Part shown: positions 1 through 11,156 of the stretch, in pieces | How positions within the stretch are numbered: position 1 is the stretch's first letter | How the letters are laid out: each line of letters opens with the position of its first letter | Assembly (NCBI GenBank): GCA_024305405.1 | Contig: JAKNDB010000068.1 | Coordinates: 8,727,501 to 8,791,500, forward strand | Length of the DNA: 64,000 bases | Origin: Dirofilaria immitis | Lineage: Eukaryota > Nematoda > Chromadorea > Rhabditida > Onchocercidae | Direction: 5' to 3' | Notes under the pieces: model-generated | What the model was told of the DNA's origin: nothing | The model's database searches: none | Seen by the model: the letters and a program-made list of their open reading frames with translations, nothing else | Translations under genes and position numbers: made by a program

Positions 1-16
1 ATTGTTTAATCAGAGA

Positions 17-559
17 TTACAGATAATGAGAATCTAAAAAGGCTTTAGTGCATACTGTTCGTGTTATATTGCTACATTTGATAGCAGGTATCCGTACGTG
101 GGTTCGTGTGTACACTATGACTCTCTCTGCAATTGCATCACAATTCCACCTTTGTGGAATATTAAAAGGAATACCAACTTTCCATTCACACTCCTTCATT
201 GTTTCTGCTTGGGCAAATAGTATAAAAATCGCCGAAATCAAAACCAAACTTCTCATTGTCCAATTTGACTTACAGATAGTTTCTGCTATAGTTCGTTTAT
301 TTGTTGCACTCCTAGTCCTTGAAGCGATTGGTTTCTCTTGTTCAACTTCTTGTATTGATTCTTCAGATATAGGTGGTTGATTATCCAAACTGTCGTTGAT
401 TTCTAAGGGGTACAATACGTTTATTGGTCGATTTAGCAGTTTTCCATGTGGCATTTCTATTATAGCGTTCCTAGCCTCTCCATCGCTTCCCCTTTTAATT
501 TCTTTTATTCTTGCTAATTTCCACATACCACGAGGAATTTCTGGTTCGTTGACCAACAC
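17..559 (-). pseudogene. Integrase C-terminal (DUF5641) tail and env-like start
   Basis: Residues 1-60 match the DUF5641 tail of BEL/Pao integrases (PRGMWKLARIKEI, then GKLLNRPINVLYPLE). The frame continues through a charged linker into a strongly hydrophobic segment (LVLISAIFILFAQAE) followed by a Cys-containing stretch. Some nematode BEL elements carry an envelope-like third region at this place, so the hydrophobic segment could be its signal peptide. This is inference, because only about 70 residues are visible before the stop at 17 and the window edge. Confidence 0.6.
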
Positions 560-675
560 GATTTCGTTTTCATAAGGTCTTCTTACTTCTGCACCTTTTG
601 GGGAATTATGTTCTCTTTGAGTTCGCTCTCTGAGGCTAGTTAAATACTCCCTTTTCTATATTTCCCAGAATGTGT

Positions 676-2011
676 CTAAGGCCTTGAGAGTGTTAGACCA
701 ATACCTAACAAGTTTTCCTTGGCACTTAGTCTATGAAGATGGTATTCTTCTTCATCATTGTCATAAGGAATTTGAGTTACTAGAGAAGCATTAGGTAAAA
801 TAAAATCAATCGGTCGTATTATCACGTAATCTTCGAAATTTACATACGTTAGTGGTCGAGTATTTAATACACCTTCTATTTCTATTATAAGTGTAATTAA
901 TTCTCTTTCCCATAATAGCTTCCTTCCGATCGCTCTTCTCATAGCTGTCTTTGTAACACCAATCATTCTTTCATATATGCCTCCTTCCCATGGTGCTCTT
1001 GGTGTAGTATTCTTCCAGGGTCCTTTCATTGTTAAAAAGTCAGTGAATTTGGTATTTTGTTCCATAATGGTCTTGAAAACTAGTTGAAATTGACTAGCAT
1101 TATCACTTAAAACTAATCTAGGGAGGCCTCTTCTAGCAATAAATCTTCTTAGTACGTGTATAAAACTTTCAGCAGATAAATTATCTACCAATTCTAAATG
1201 TATTGCTCTTGTCGTAAAGCATGTAAAAGAGCCACCCACCTTCTGACAATCCCAGTTTCATTCTTGATAGAAAGAGGACCAAGATAGTCCAATCCAATAT
1301 TTTCGAATGTTCGAGTACGTTCGATTCGGGTTTTGGAAGATTAGGCATAATTGGTAACTTAAATGGTTTTGTCTTCCACCTTTTACAGCTTCTGCATTTG
1401 TTTAATACTCGCTTGACTTCAGTTCTCCCTTTGGGTATCCAATATTCTATTCTCAATTCTGAGAGCGTGTGAGCAATACCTGCATGGTAGAGTTTCTCAT
1501 GTTGGCATTGTATAAAAATTTCAACTATGTGATTATGTCTCTGGAGATAGATTAAATGCGAATTACTTTCGTACTGTTTTAGATTGTCTAATCGGCTTCT
1601 GAATTTCCAATAACCATCCCTTTCATCGTAGTACAGATTCCATTTGTTTATTTCTTCTTCGGTTATTCCTTCTGATTGCGCTTGCTTGATCAAGACTGTA
1701 TTTGCTAATATAAGATCTGCTACTGTTAGTTGACTTCGTACATCCGATAAGGAGTGTAGCCATGAAGGTTTCCCTTTTGTTATGGAATTTATGAATTTCA
1801 ACGCCCATGCAGTAGCTCTCAATAATCTTGACCATTTACTAAAACGACTCGCGTCTATAAGTCTAAAAGTTTTATTTATAATAACTTGTTTTGTAACCTT
1901 TGCTACAGAGATTTCGTTTCCTTCTTCATTTTCGTATTCCCCTTCAAAGTTGTATTCCCATTGCGGCCAGTTCGTTTCTTCTTTTGCTAACCATGACGTC
2001 CGTTCCACCAT
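676..2011 (-). pseudogene. BEL/Pao integrase region, two overlapping frames
   Basis: Two frames overlap at about 1181-1239. The upstream one (2011-1181) holds the H2C2 zinc-binding part: HEKLYHAGIAHTLSELRIEYW followed by CRSC. The downstream one (1239-676) holds the catalytic core with the second Asp in LVLSDNASQF and the Glu context PWEGGIYERMIG, then a conserved RPLTYV segment. One frame change separates the first catalytic Asp region from the rest. Stop codons near 1250 and 676 break the reading frame, so integrase cannot be made from this copy as written. Confidence 0.85.
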
Positions 2012-2569
2012 GTTTTATAATTTCCAAGTTTTGCTGGAGAAAGTCCCTTTGTTGCAATATCGACTGGAGAGAAACTTTGCTTTTCTTATTTCTTCTACTC
2101 GATTCTGTATAAATTTTGGCAGTAGTCGGGAACAGTTCTGTATCCAATGTAATGCGCACTTCGAGTCAGACTATAGGGTAACTGGCACCTTTTCTAGATT
2201 CAGTTGATTTATAACAAAATGGACTGCTCTTACTCCAACAATTATTGCTAATAATTCCAATCGAGGTATGGTAATACCTTTAATTGGTGCGATCCGTGAT
2301 TTTGCGAATATAAGCGATGTTTTAACACCTTCAATTCCATAGTTTCGCACATATATAGCTGCAGAATAGGCTAGACTTGATGCGTCTGTGAAAACATGGA
2401 GCTGCATTTGTTCTGAGGGATGTATTACACACCGTGGTAGATCTTTTATGTCTGTTGACCATTCTTTTATTAGACATTCCCAAGTTTCTTCGTCTTCTTC
2501 ACTTATAGATTGATCCCAAGTGTAGTTCCTTTTCCATAAATGTTGAAGGAATAGTTTGAATTGCACCAT
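1944..2569 (-). pseudogene. BEL/Pao RNase H region, in pieces
   Basis: The piece at 2171-2569 has the RNase H-like start of Pao elements ([18 protein letters not shown], with the catalytic Asp) and the segment [19 protein letters not shown] typical of the family. A second piece at 1944-2159 carries the following stretch (ALDTELFPTTAKIY-like context) in another frame. At least one frame change near 2165 separates them. About 200 bp between this region and the RT piece (2570-2767) is homologous linker sequence without one open frame. Confidence 0.75.
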
Positions 2570-2767
2570 AGTCGGAACAAGGAATCCTAATGGATCATAC
2601 TGAGCTGCTATAAATTATAAAATTGTTCGTTTTATCAGTTTTATTCCATTCCATGGTTTTAAAATGATTTGGATGATATCTTTTTGGAATTCCAATTAAT
2701 GCCGAGGATTCTTTTTAATTGGTTTACCTCTGCTCGATCATGCTCGGGAATGGATTTGTTGAATTCT

Positions 2768-3499
2768 TCATTGTTTGACAAAAATTCCCTTATATTCATT
2801 GAAGCTTCTTTGAAGATGGATTTCATTTTTCATAGTTTTTGAGTGCTTCCTCGGTTCCTTTAGTTGGCAGTATAATGTTATCGACATAGAGATTTTTCTA
2901 ATTTCCAGGGCAATTTCGCTTCCATGAGTTTCTAAATGATAATTAAGAGTCGCTGAAAATAAAAATGGGGATGATATGATCCCAAATGGAACTCTTTGGA
3001 AACGATAACATACTATATTGTCGTCAGTTACTTCTCCTTGAATATTCTTCAACCATAAGAATCGAGTGCAGTTTCGCTCTGATGGAAATAATTCCAATTG
3101 CAAGAATGCCTTTTCAATATCGGCTATTATAACATTTTTCATCGTCCTAAAACGAAGTAATACACCTGCCAAGTCGGGGAGGGTAATCGGGCCACGGTAT
3201 AAAACATCATTTAAGCTTTTCATACCTTTTAGTCGGGCTGAAGCGTCATAAACAATTCTTAATTTCGTTGTCGATTTACCCGGTGTTAATACTTCGTGAT
3301 GGGGCAAATAATGTATAACACCACCCTGACTCATGTTTGGAGTCACTTCTTCAATTATATTGGATTGCACTTGTTGTAGAATTACTTCATTGTATCGATT
3401 AAATAGTAGTTTGTCAGTCCGAAGTCGTTTAACTAATGTTTTCAGCCTTCCGAAACAAAGACCGTAATTATCGTTTAAACTCACCTTTGAATCCTTCAA
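2768..3499 (-). pseudogene. BEL/Pao reverse transcriptase fragment
   Basis: This open frame carries the Pao-type RT signature: YDASARLKG, then LNDVLYRGP, then the first catalytic Asp context [12 protein letters not shown], and the FLWL and RFQRVPFGI segments. The frame is lost near 2890-2900, just before the expected second catalytic box. The box is recognisable only in a neighbouring frame, so the RT is broken in this copy as given. It follows gag-protease directly and precedes RNase H, as in the family. I describe only the position of the break. Confidence 0.88.
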
Positions 3500-5664
3500 G
3501 GGCCAACGAACTTGATATCTGTTATTTCTTTTTGTGATTCCTTTTTAAATTGTTCTAATGCCTTTTCATCATCACAGGCATTTGGTTGTTCTTGAATACC
3601 TATCAGTTCAAGCTTCCAAAATTGTTCTATATCTGAAGTCGTAGTGACATTACCTACTTTCATTGTTTTGTCCTCAACAGAAATTTTGTCTATTCTGTCT
3701 GAAGTCTTACTACTACAATAGTTTTTAATGTATCCAATTCCAGTTACTATAGGACCAACCTTTGTGAGAATTACGTAGAACCCTGATGACGTCTTGTAGA
3801 ATTCATATGATGACATAAAGTCAAAAAAGTAGTCGGCTCCAATAAGTATATCGGGTCTTTTCCAATCTCCTCCGTGGTCTAGTTGTTCTAGACTTATCAT
3901 GCGCGGTAAATCTTGATAGTTTGATTTAATTACCTTTAATTTGTCCGTTAGGTAGTCTAATACATAAGTATTAATAGTTATAATTTCCGAGTCGACGGTT
4001 TTTACTCCGATATCCACTTTAGTAGTTTGATGTAACCTCGGGAATTTATTACCAAATGAAGAAATACTTAGATTTTCCGTTTCTTTTCTTTCTAACCTTA
4101 ATCGGTTTGCTAATTTTGTCGATATAAAAGATGACTGTGATCCTATATCAAATAGTACTAAAACTTCTTCATGATTTTCCGGCATGATCGGGTTAATTAT
4201 TTCAATTTCTTTACATAAAAGCAAAATTTCCTGACCTTGTTGATGTGTTGATTGAGCTATTGAATTAATTACGTTTGCTGAGTTCCTTGATTCGGCAGTT
4301 TGCATACCATATTTCACATAACACAGCGCAGTGTTGTGAGGATTCTTGCAATGGAAACATGAGCGTTTCTTTTTGTTACAATTATTTGTTGCGTGCCCCG
4401 TCCGAAGGCAATTAAGACATGCGTTATTTTTTCTTAGATATTCCATTCGCTGTTTGAGTGTAGGATACGTGGAGCATTCGTTATCCCAATGGTCCTTGTT
4501 ACAAAATGCACAAGGTCTTTTATCCCTAGCAATTTTCTTGGGTTGTGTGGTTGACTCATGACCACTTGATTTGGTTGATTTGAATTGTTTTATTGTAGAT
4601 AACGCAGAGGTTTCTCCCTTATTATTATGTGATGCTCGTTTTTGTTTGAAATCTATCGATTTCTTCTCATTGCTAAAGGATTGGTTTCTAGCTACTTCTT
4701 CATTTATTTGAACTAATTCTCCTAATATTTGCCGGAGTCGATCTATTGACCAAGCTCCTCTTTTCTTTTGTTCATAAACTTTGTGTAATATCCAAATAGG
4801 TAACTTACTTTCTATAGAAGTTTCGATACTACAATGGTCCAAATTTTCTCCGATCGCTTCTAGCTGTCGTAGTATTCTTTCAATTGCTTCTATTGTTACT
4901 TTCCAATCTCGATCACTTCTTTTGATAGATTGCAGTTCGGCATATAAGGATTTTTTGATAATAGAATCCTCACCGAATTTTTCAATTAATACCTTTCGAA
5001 TGATATTGTAGTTTTGAGGGGCAATATCGTAACCTCTAACAGCTAACAGAGCTTCTCCTCTTAAGCAGGACATTAAATAGTTTAGTTTTTGAACGTCTGG
5101 TATAGCTTGAAAATGCACTGCTACATCGAAACTATTCCAGAACTGCCTCCACGTTTTAGGATCCCCACTAAATGTGGGTAATTGTAGTTGTGGTAAGTGC
5201 ACTGTTACTTGTGGGCCAATTGCAGATACTTCATTTAGATTACCTTGACTTATATGTCCCGATGTTAGGCTACGAATGGCTATCTCAAGATCCTTATTAT
5301 ATAACTTTAAAGTAGTTTTGACTTCCCTACCTTGACTTAATAATCGTAAAATACCTTTTTCTTGATCGGCCATTTCGATATAAATTTCTTCCTCTTCTTT
5401 CTTTCTTGCTGCATTTGTCGTTTTCTGGATATAGTCAAGCCAATTGTTGTTGATAATTTCAAGAATACTAACATATTGCTCGATTCGTTCCAATTTTTCT
5501 CCAATACTTCGTTTTCGAACTTCGTATAGGTGACGCGTTTCTTCCTGCGTTAATTGTTGATCGACCGGCAATAAATCCGATAAATCCAATTCGTTTATTT
5601 CGGTGAGCAGTAGCTCAAGTTTCTCTAATGTCGGTTGAGCGCTTTTGATCAAGCTGGTTGACAT
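3496..5664 (-). pseudogene. BEL/Pao gag and aspartic protease region
   Basis: A 722-codon open frame. The N-terminal third is coiled-coil-like gag. A DUF1759-type gag motif (LPTFSGDPKTWRQFW) sits near residues 160-175. A Cys/His-rich zinc-knuckle block lies around residues 380-450 (CAFCNKDHWDNEC, CLNCLRTGHATNNC, CFHCKNPHNTALC). A retropepsin-like (peptidase A17/DUF1758) segment follows, with the motif VLFDIGSQSSFIST near residue 505; here DIGS stands where DTGS or DSGS is usual. The open frame ends at 3496, where the reverse transcriptase continues in another frame overlapping by 4 nt. In intact family members gag and pol are one polyprotein, so this join is a break or an assembly indel. This is the best preserved part of the element. 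Confidence 0.9.
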
Positions 5665-5674
5665 CCCGGTAATT

Positions 5675-5692
5675 TCCTAGCCTGTGGCACCA
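5675..5692 (-). other. Putative tRNA primer-binding site
   Basis: On the minus strand the sequence TGGTGCCACAGGCTAGG starts 5 nt after the LTR end. The leading TGG pairs with the CCA end of a tRNA, as expected for a minus-strand primer site. The matching tRNA was not identified. Confidence 0.65.
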
Positions 5693-5697
5693 AAAAT

Positions 5698-6148
5698 TGT
5701 TGTGGAAAATTTTGTTGCGGGGACAATCAACAAGTAACGAAAATTTTATTAAAAAGGAAGGGAAGGAAAACAAGCCGCAAACTTGAGCCAAGGAGGTTAA
5801 AAAACAAAACAAGCTTGAAATCTGTTGCTGTGGTTGTGTTTATATAAGGTGATAAAAGGGGCGTGATGAGAGAAAAAATTTGGATTGGTAAGATTTGTAA
5901 ATAGATAAAACAGACATTTGGATTGGAACAAATGTGGGAAAGGAATTTGGGTGAATGATGAATAAGAAAATTTACATAAATATTTTGATTAGTGCAAAAA
6001 CAGGAAATCGTTGACGGATTAGTGTGAGAAACAGGAATCGTTAATGAATTAGTGTGAGAACAGGAAATCGTTAATGAATTAATTATTTGTTACAAAAAAT
6101 GTATTTTTAGGAATAAATTTGAATTAATTTCCTCTCGGTTTCCCGACA
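5698..6148 (-). repeat. 5' LTR of the BEL/Pao element
   Basis: On the minus strand this stretch begins TGTCGGGAAACCGAGAGG and ends in CCACAACA, which are typical LTR termini (TGT...ACA), and it is followed after 5 nt by a primer-binding site. The length of about 451 bp is normal for the class. Only one LTR is inside the window, so the outer boundary at 6148 is inferred from the TGTCGGGA start and not from comparison of two copies. Confidence 0.8.
5988..6077 (-). repeat. Three 30-bp tandem repeats inside the LTR
   Basis: Three head-to-tail units of 30 bp (5988-6017, 6018-6047, 6048-6077) each start ATTAGTG (plus strand) and contain CAGGAA-ATCGTT. The second and third copies are nearly identical and the first is more diverged. 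They sit in the U3 side of the LTR, where tandem repeats often act as enhancer-like units; that role is inferred. Confidence 0.85.
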
Positions 6149-6459
6149 TGCTAATCCGGAAAAATCTTCAGTTGCTGTCAAGTATTTTAATAGCTAGAAA
6201 CATACGCAACCAATTGAATAAATAATTCTTAGTGTCAGAAGAATTAGATAGATAGATAACTTTTTGATTAAAGAGCTTTTAATTTTGAAATATTACATAA
6301 AAATGTTAACTAATAGATCATTTTAATTTTTCATATTTCAATATTTATTCTTACAGATAACTCTATGTTTTAGCAAATAAAATATCATTTTCAAGGAGTG
6401 ATTTTTCAAACGATGATCCATTCTGTCGTTATTTTGTTAGTTAAATTTAACATACATAC
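6149..6459. other. Intron remnant between RhoGEF exon and LTR
   Basis: About 310 AT-rich bases between the last visible DH exon, which has a good donor (CAT|GTATGT on the minus strand), and the outer LTR end. I see no further exon here. If the exon is read through instead of spliced, the frame stops near 6406. Confidence 0.6.
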
Positions 6460-9400
6460 ATGGGAAAGAAGTATATCACCGATTCTCGCATCTGATTGAA
6501 ATATATCCAATCTATCATATAATGCTGCTAAAAAGTGCTGAAAATTGAGATAAAAATATAAATCAGAATTTGTTTTAATATCATATCATCAGATTTATTG
6601 AAAAACAAAACAAAAAATAAGCGCTCATAATAAACGAAATTATATTATTTGTATATAGCTATATAATATAAGAAATTAGAAAAAAACGAGAAGTAATAAG
6701 TGTAATGCAGTTTGAATTTATGTCATGATCAAATCTTGAAAAAGTTCCCAGAAAGTTTACAGGAAAAGTTCTTTTAATTTCATGCCCCGAGGAAAGATAA
6801 AAACAGCAAAGCTTGTCACCCTCAGAATGATGATTAAGATATCAAAGAAAAAAATTGAGTAAAAATAAGATGCTAAACTTAGATAATATGAATAATTTTA
6901 AAAAAATAACCTGGTGGTGAATCAGGATTTCTGGAACCTTGTAAAAAATTTTATCAGCTAGTATGGGATCTATCAATGTACATTCCAATGGTTGTCGGAG
7001 AGGTCGCATATACTTCTATAAAAATGAGTAAAATTATCAAAAAGTGAGCGAAAGGTCAGCAAAAATAAATAGGAACTTTCAAAAAAATTGCGCATTACTG
7101 CTATGATGATATTTCATTATACCTTCAATCGATTAAAATAAGAAAAAAAGTATCACAGGATTCTTCATCTTTTGAATATTGTTGTTAGTCTAAACTTAAA
7201 GAACTTTGAATTTAAGCTTCAAGCTACCAAATATCAGTGTTTAAGCCTATGATCAGAAAATAGTTAAACCTGACTTGCGTGAGATATTCCAAGTTTTCAA
7301 CGAAAGTTTTCTCAGTATCGCAAAGTTCCCTAATAGCCATATTGCGGACATCATTATGTCGTCGAATCGATGTTCGAGAACGCTTACTCCACAGCAACAG
7401 ATCGGCTTGCACCAATGGATTACTTAAACTACTGGAAGTTGTTGTATAAATCAAAGGATTCCTGCAATTCAGTTACTTGAAGTTTAATGAACGCTTTCCC
7501 AACTATTCGCTTTTTGACATATCAATGAAAAGCTTACAATGTTTAAGACACATTGAAAATTGGGTCCAATATTATTTATAATTCTAAAAATTTAAACTCC
7601 AAATAATCAGTCTTTCTAACAGTATTTACCAAGTTAAATTAAAGGAAATACGAATATTTTTTCTATTGCTTCAAATCCTTCCATTCGAAATTTAATTTCT
7701 TATAACAATTAAAACTATATATATGAAACAGGTTTCATGAAATTTTACCATGAGTTAGAGGTTTGAGGTTCAGGTGAATTTTGTCTGGAGGGACGTAATG
7801 ATTTCAATAGTTTTGAGAAGCGACCAACACCAGTCAATGAGTCTATGGACGTTTTTGCTCCATAAGTTCAACATTTTTTGAAGAATATTGAAGATTTGGA
7901 GAATTACTACGAAATGTCCATCGACCACTTTTGTAAGCACTGCTTAAAGTGTATGATATCAATACTGTAGATCAGCTCACGTATTGGCAATTTTACTTTG
8001 ATTCGTGAAAAATAGGAAATTTCCCTCTTGTGTAAATAAGTCATCAGCCTTTTTGTCACTTAGCAAAAATTTTGAGACTTCAATTATATTTACTTTTCTT
8101 TGTAAATTCTCTCTAAGATCTCATTCATCATGGAACATTGTACTTCATGAAAATCAAATGTATAAATATAAGAATAAAAACATACTTTACTGCCTTTGGT
8201 CGAATAATATTACTAGAATTACATGCCTGAAATAAATGAAACAATATTCATTTTTCGATCGTTCTAGTTATGCTTGCAATAAATTCTATGAATAATTTTA
8301 AAAACTTTTTAAGAAATCTCAAATACTTATTTCTTTATTATCAGTAAATATGATACAATCCAGACTTAGTTGACTAAAAAGAATTTTCCAAAATAATAAA
8401 ATAAATTAAAATATTAACCTGATCATATATTTCTGGAAGAGAAGTTTTTCGTCGTAGCAAACTTTTTTATCCACTGCCTTATTTTTGCTAAACGTATTGT
8501 ACGTGTCCAGTGTTGGGAAAAATTTAGTTTGCTTTGCAGATGAAAGAAATTGGATAACACCACGCGGATGTCCGCCTAATCGTGACGCAATGCCGGATTG
8601 ACGAAGACTTTCTGAGCTAGAATCTCCTTCCACCGGACAATTGTTTCGTCTATCAACCATTTCAACTGGAAAATAAATAAAAACTATAACAAAAGGATGA
8701 AGCAAAATAATTATTGATTATAATAAGAACGAATGTAATAAACACAATAAACATTATTTCTAATTAAAACGAAAACGCTGGTCTAGCTAACAGAGAGACA
8801 GATTCGTAGAAATATAGATTGTATATTTGTTAAAAGACTTATTAACGGTTTTATTCAGTTGAATTAAGTAAATTATATTCATTGTAAGATTAGTATACAT
8901 TGTACTCATCTGAACAGACAAAAAATTACCTGAGTCCAACAACTTAAGTTTTGGATAAGCAGGGATATTTTCTATATACAATTAGCCGTATTTCAAAGCA
9001 AATTTTCCAAAACTAATTTCAAATTTTACAACAACGAATTTTGACAAAAAAAAATAACTTCTAGATACATCACAAATATACGATAATAGTTATCTGATAA
9101 TATTAAAACTTAAAAATATTTTTCAACTATCTTGAATCATTGATTTATAAAAAAGGATACCCTTATTTATATTCATTGATTCCGGCGGAACCTTCAAGAC
9201 ACGTTGTAATGATTGAATGCTTTGCGCTGCATCACGCAATTCTTCAATATCTGTATTGATAATATCATCTTCGGATTCTGATTCGACCATTTTTGGCACT
9301 AAATTCTGTCGACGAGGCTGCCATACCTTAAATAATTTTCCTTTTATATTTCAGTATGTAACTTGAATAATAGTAAGCAAATTAAAATTCACTAAAAGTT

Positions 9401-11156
9401 TCAGATATTTTGAATTTTTTTCATCATAAGTTCTTTTATTTATGCAAGCAATTCTTTCGCTTTTATGCTTTTTTCCATATTTGTTTATTTCCTTACTTCA
9501 TTTTATGGGACAATATTTTTCAACCTTTGGAATCAATGCATTCACCTCTTGTGCACTTGAACTTTGGTTGCAAGGGGAGATTGGAAATAGGTCCAGTAAC
9601 TGACGTATAGCTTCTACATGTGCCTGAAAGTATCTACCGTAATTCAGCAAAACAATTACAAGATTCTCAACAAAATATGCAAATGATTTTAATGTCATTT
9701 CCGATAACTTGGAGCAACATTAACGTTGCCGCTTATTAATAACATGATAAAATGATTATGTGATGATATATGATTGCAATTTTCGATATCACCAATATAG
9801 AGAACTCTTAATTTTGATATGCCTATAAATAAATAAAGCATGTTTAAAAATATATAAATGTATACTTTTTGTGCCTGTTCAAAGCTTGGCATGCTGTTTG
9901 TTTTCCGCAAGCTGTCCTTGTGTTCATATCTTGCTGATATGTCTAAAAACTAAAAAATTATCTCAAATTTAGTGAAATTTTATCATTTATAATTTTTCTT
10001 AAATCCATACAAAATAATGTTGGCTATTAAATCCTCGACAAAATTCTTTTCTGGATGTCTAAAAATACATTTTTTAGAGCGTGAATATATGCTAACTGTA
10101 AGAAATATCATTATTAAAGAATCTTAACGATTTTTTTTAAATTTTTGCCTTCCTATCTCATAAAAATTCAGAAATCAAAATTTACATGTCATGATTTTCC
10201 TAAAAATTTCATAAACATACGTGATCCATCAGCTCGTCTTAGCGAAGGAGTCTGTTTGTGCAATATCAAATTCATTTCGGAACGTCGTCTAAATAGATTT
10301 ATTCATTTTAATAATAGAAATTGTTCTGTTATTCTTGTTAGTAGCATTTGATACGACTTGCTAAGAAGCATATTGCCATGTTTATATTTAGTTTTGGTGG
10401 AGCTAATAATTGGCAAAAAGTACTCATTTCAGGATATTGTCATTGTCTTTTATCCTAACAAATCAAATATTATTACATAAGCAATAAATTGCTTATGTAA
10501 TAAATTGTCACAATCGCTATAAGCTGTGCAGTACAAATTCAAAAATATTTCGGCTCAAAATTCTATTTCATGGCTTGATCACCTTACAATCAGCTGATAC
10601 ATTTCAAATAGTTACAACTTATTTTGCTCTGAACTAGATAACTTATGGATCTAACAATAGTTAGAGTTATTTTGCTTTTCTTAAATCAAATGTTAGAGCA
10701 TGTTTACAAATTATGCAACCATTGTCAATTTTAACAGTGTATGCATGATGATATGGCAAAATGAAATTAGAGATAGTTTGGAGTTACGCTCTTTAGATAC
10801 GTAGCAATTTGTAAATGTAAAAGAGAATATAAAATATAAATCAAAGTACCAATCTAAAAGTGTTGAATATTATAGTTATCATTACTTATTTAAATATTTC
10901 CGCGACTATGTGTGTAACGTATGGTTTTCCAAAAATAATATTAACCTACATGATAATAAAAATGAAACCTGCTCTTTGAGTGATGCCTGAAACGAGTTCC
11001 AGCTGCAGGTGATACAGTAGCACTTCTCCTTCTACGCAGTGGTTTGTGATAATTAGAATCATCAGATAAAGAATCCGATTCATCTGCCTCATTCTCTGTA
11101 ATTCCAAATTTCTCCATTGTATTTTCTAAATTCAAGCGAAAATTGAGGTCACTCAT
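6460..11156 (-). CDS. Rho guanine-nucleotide exchange factor, N-terminal and DH-domain part
   Basis: Eleven coding exons, in order of transcription: 11156-10969, 10288-10221, 9942-9866, 9623-9546, 9326-9161, 8971-8930, 8665-8419, 7939-7749, 7461-7275, 7015-6911, 6537-6460. All phases agree except that 7939-7749 needs one more base in the T5 run at 7852-7856. The start MSDLNFRLN is the first ATG of an open exon. The N-terminal half is Ser/Arg-rich with several basic-Ser motifs (RRRRSAT, RRRSEM, RKTNSMP, SLRRADGS). The Dbl-homology domain begins in the ninth exon (VRNMAIRELCDTEKTFVENL) and runs through KYMRPLRQPLECTL and LYDRLDIFQSDARIGDILL. DH domains catalyse GDP release from Rho-family GTPases at the cortex. 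The rest of DH and any PH domain must lie beyond the window, left of the retrotransposon. The subfamily is not identified. Confidence 0.85.
10470..10503. repeat. Perfect 16-bp inverted repeat with 2-nt loop
   Basis: Left arm 10470-10485 (TTATTACATAAGCAAT) and right arm 10488-10503 are exact reverse complements. It lies in an intron of the RhoGEF gene. It would form a hairpin or cruciform; no function is implied. Confidence 0.9.

Larger units (their letters stand above)
1..6148 (-). mobile_element. BEL/Pao LTR retrotransposon, 3' part cut by the window edge
   Basis: A BEL/Pao-class LTR retrotransposon lies on the minus strand. In element order it shows one LTR (5698-6148), a primer-binding site, a gag region with a Cys-rich zinc-knuckle block, an aspartic protease, reverse transcriptase, RNase H, integrase with an H2C2 zinc-binding part, the DUF5641-type integrase tail, and a short hydrophobic env-like start. 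The second LTR would lie left of position 1, so target-site duplications and LTR identity cannot be checked. The open frames change several times (near 3497, 2770, 2170, 1950-2010, 1200 and 600), so the copy as given is not intact. Some breaks may be assembly indels of the kind seen in the host genes. It has the same orientation as the RhoGEF gene it abuts. Family assignment is confident; activity cannot be judged. Confidence 0.93.
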
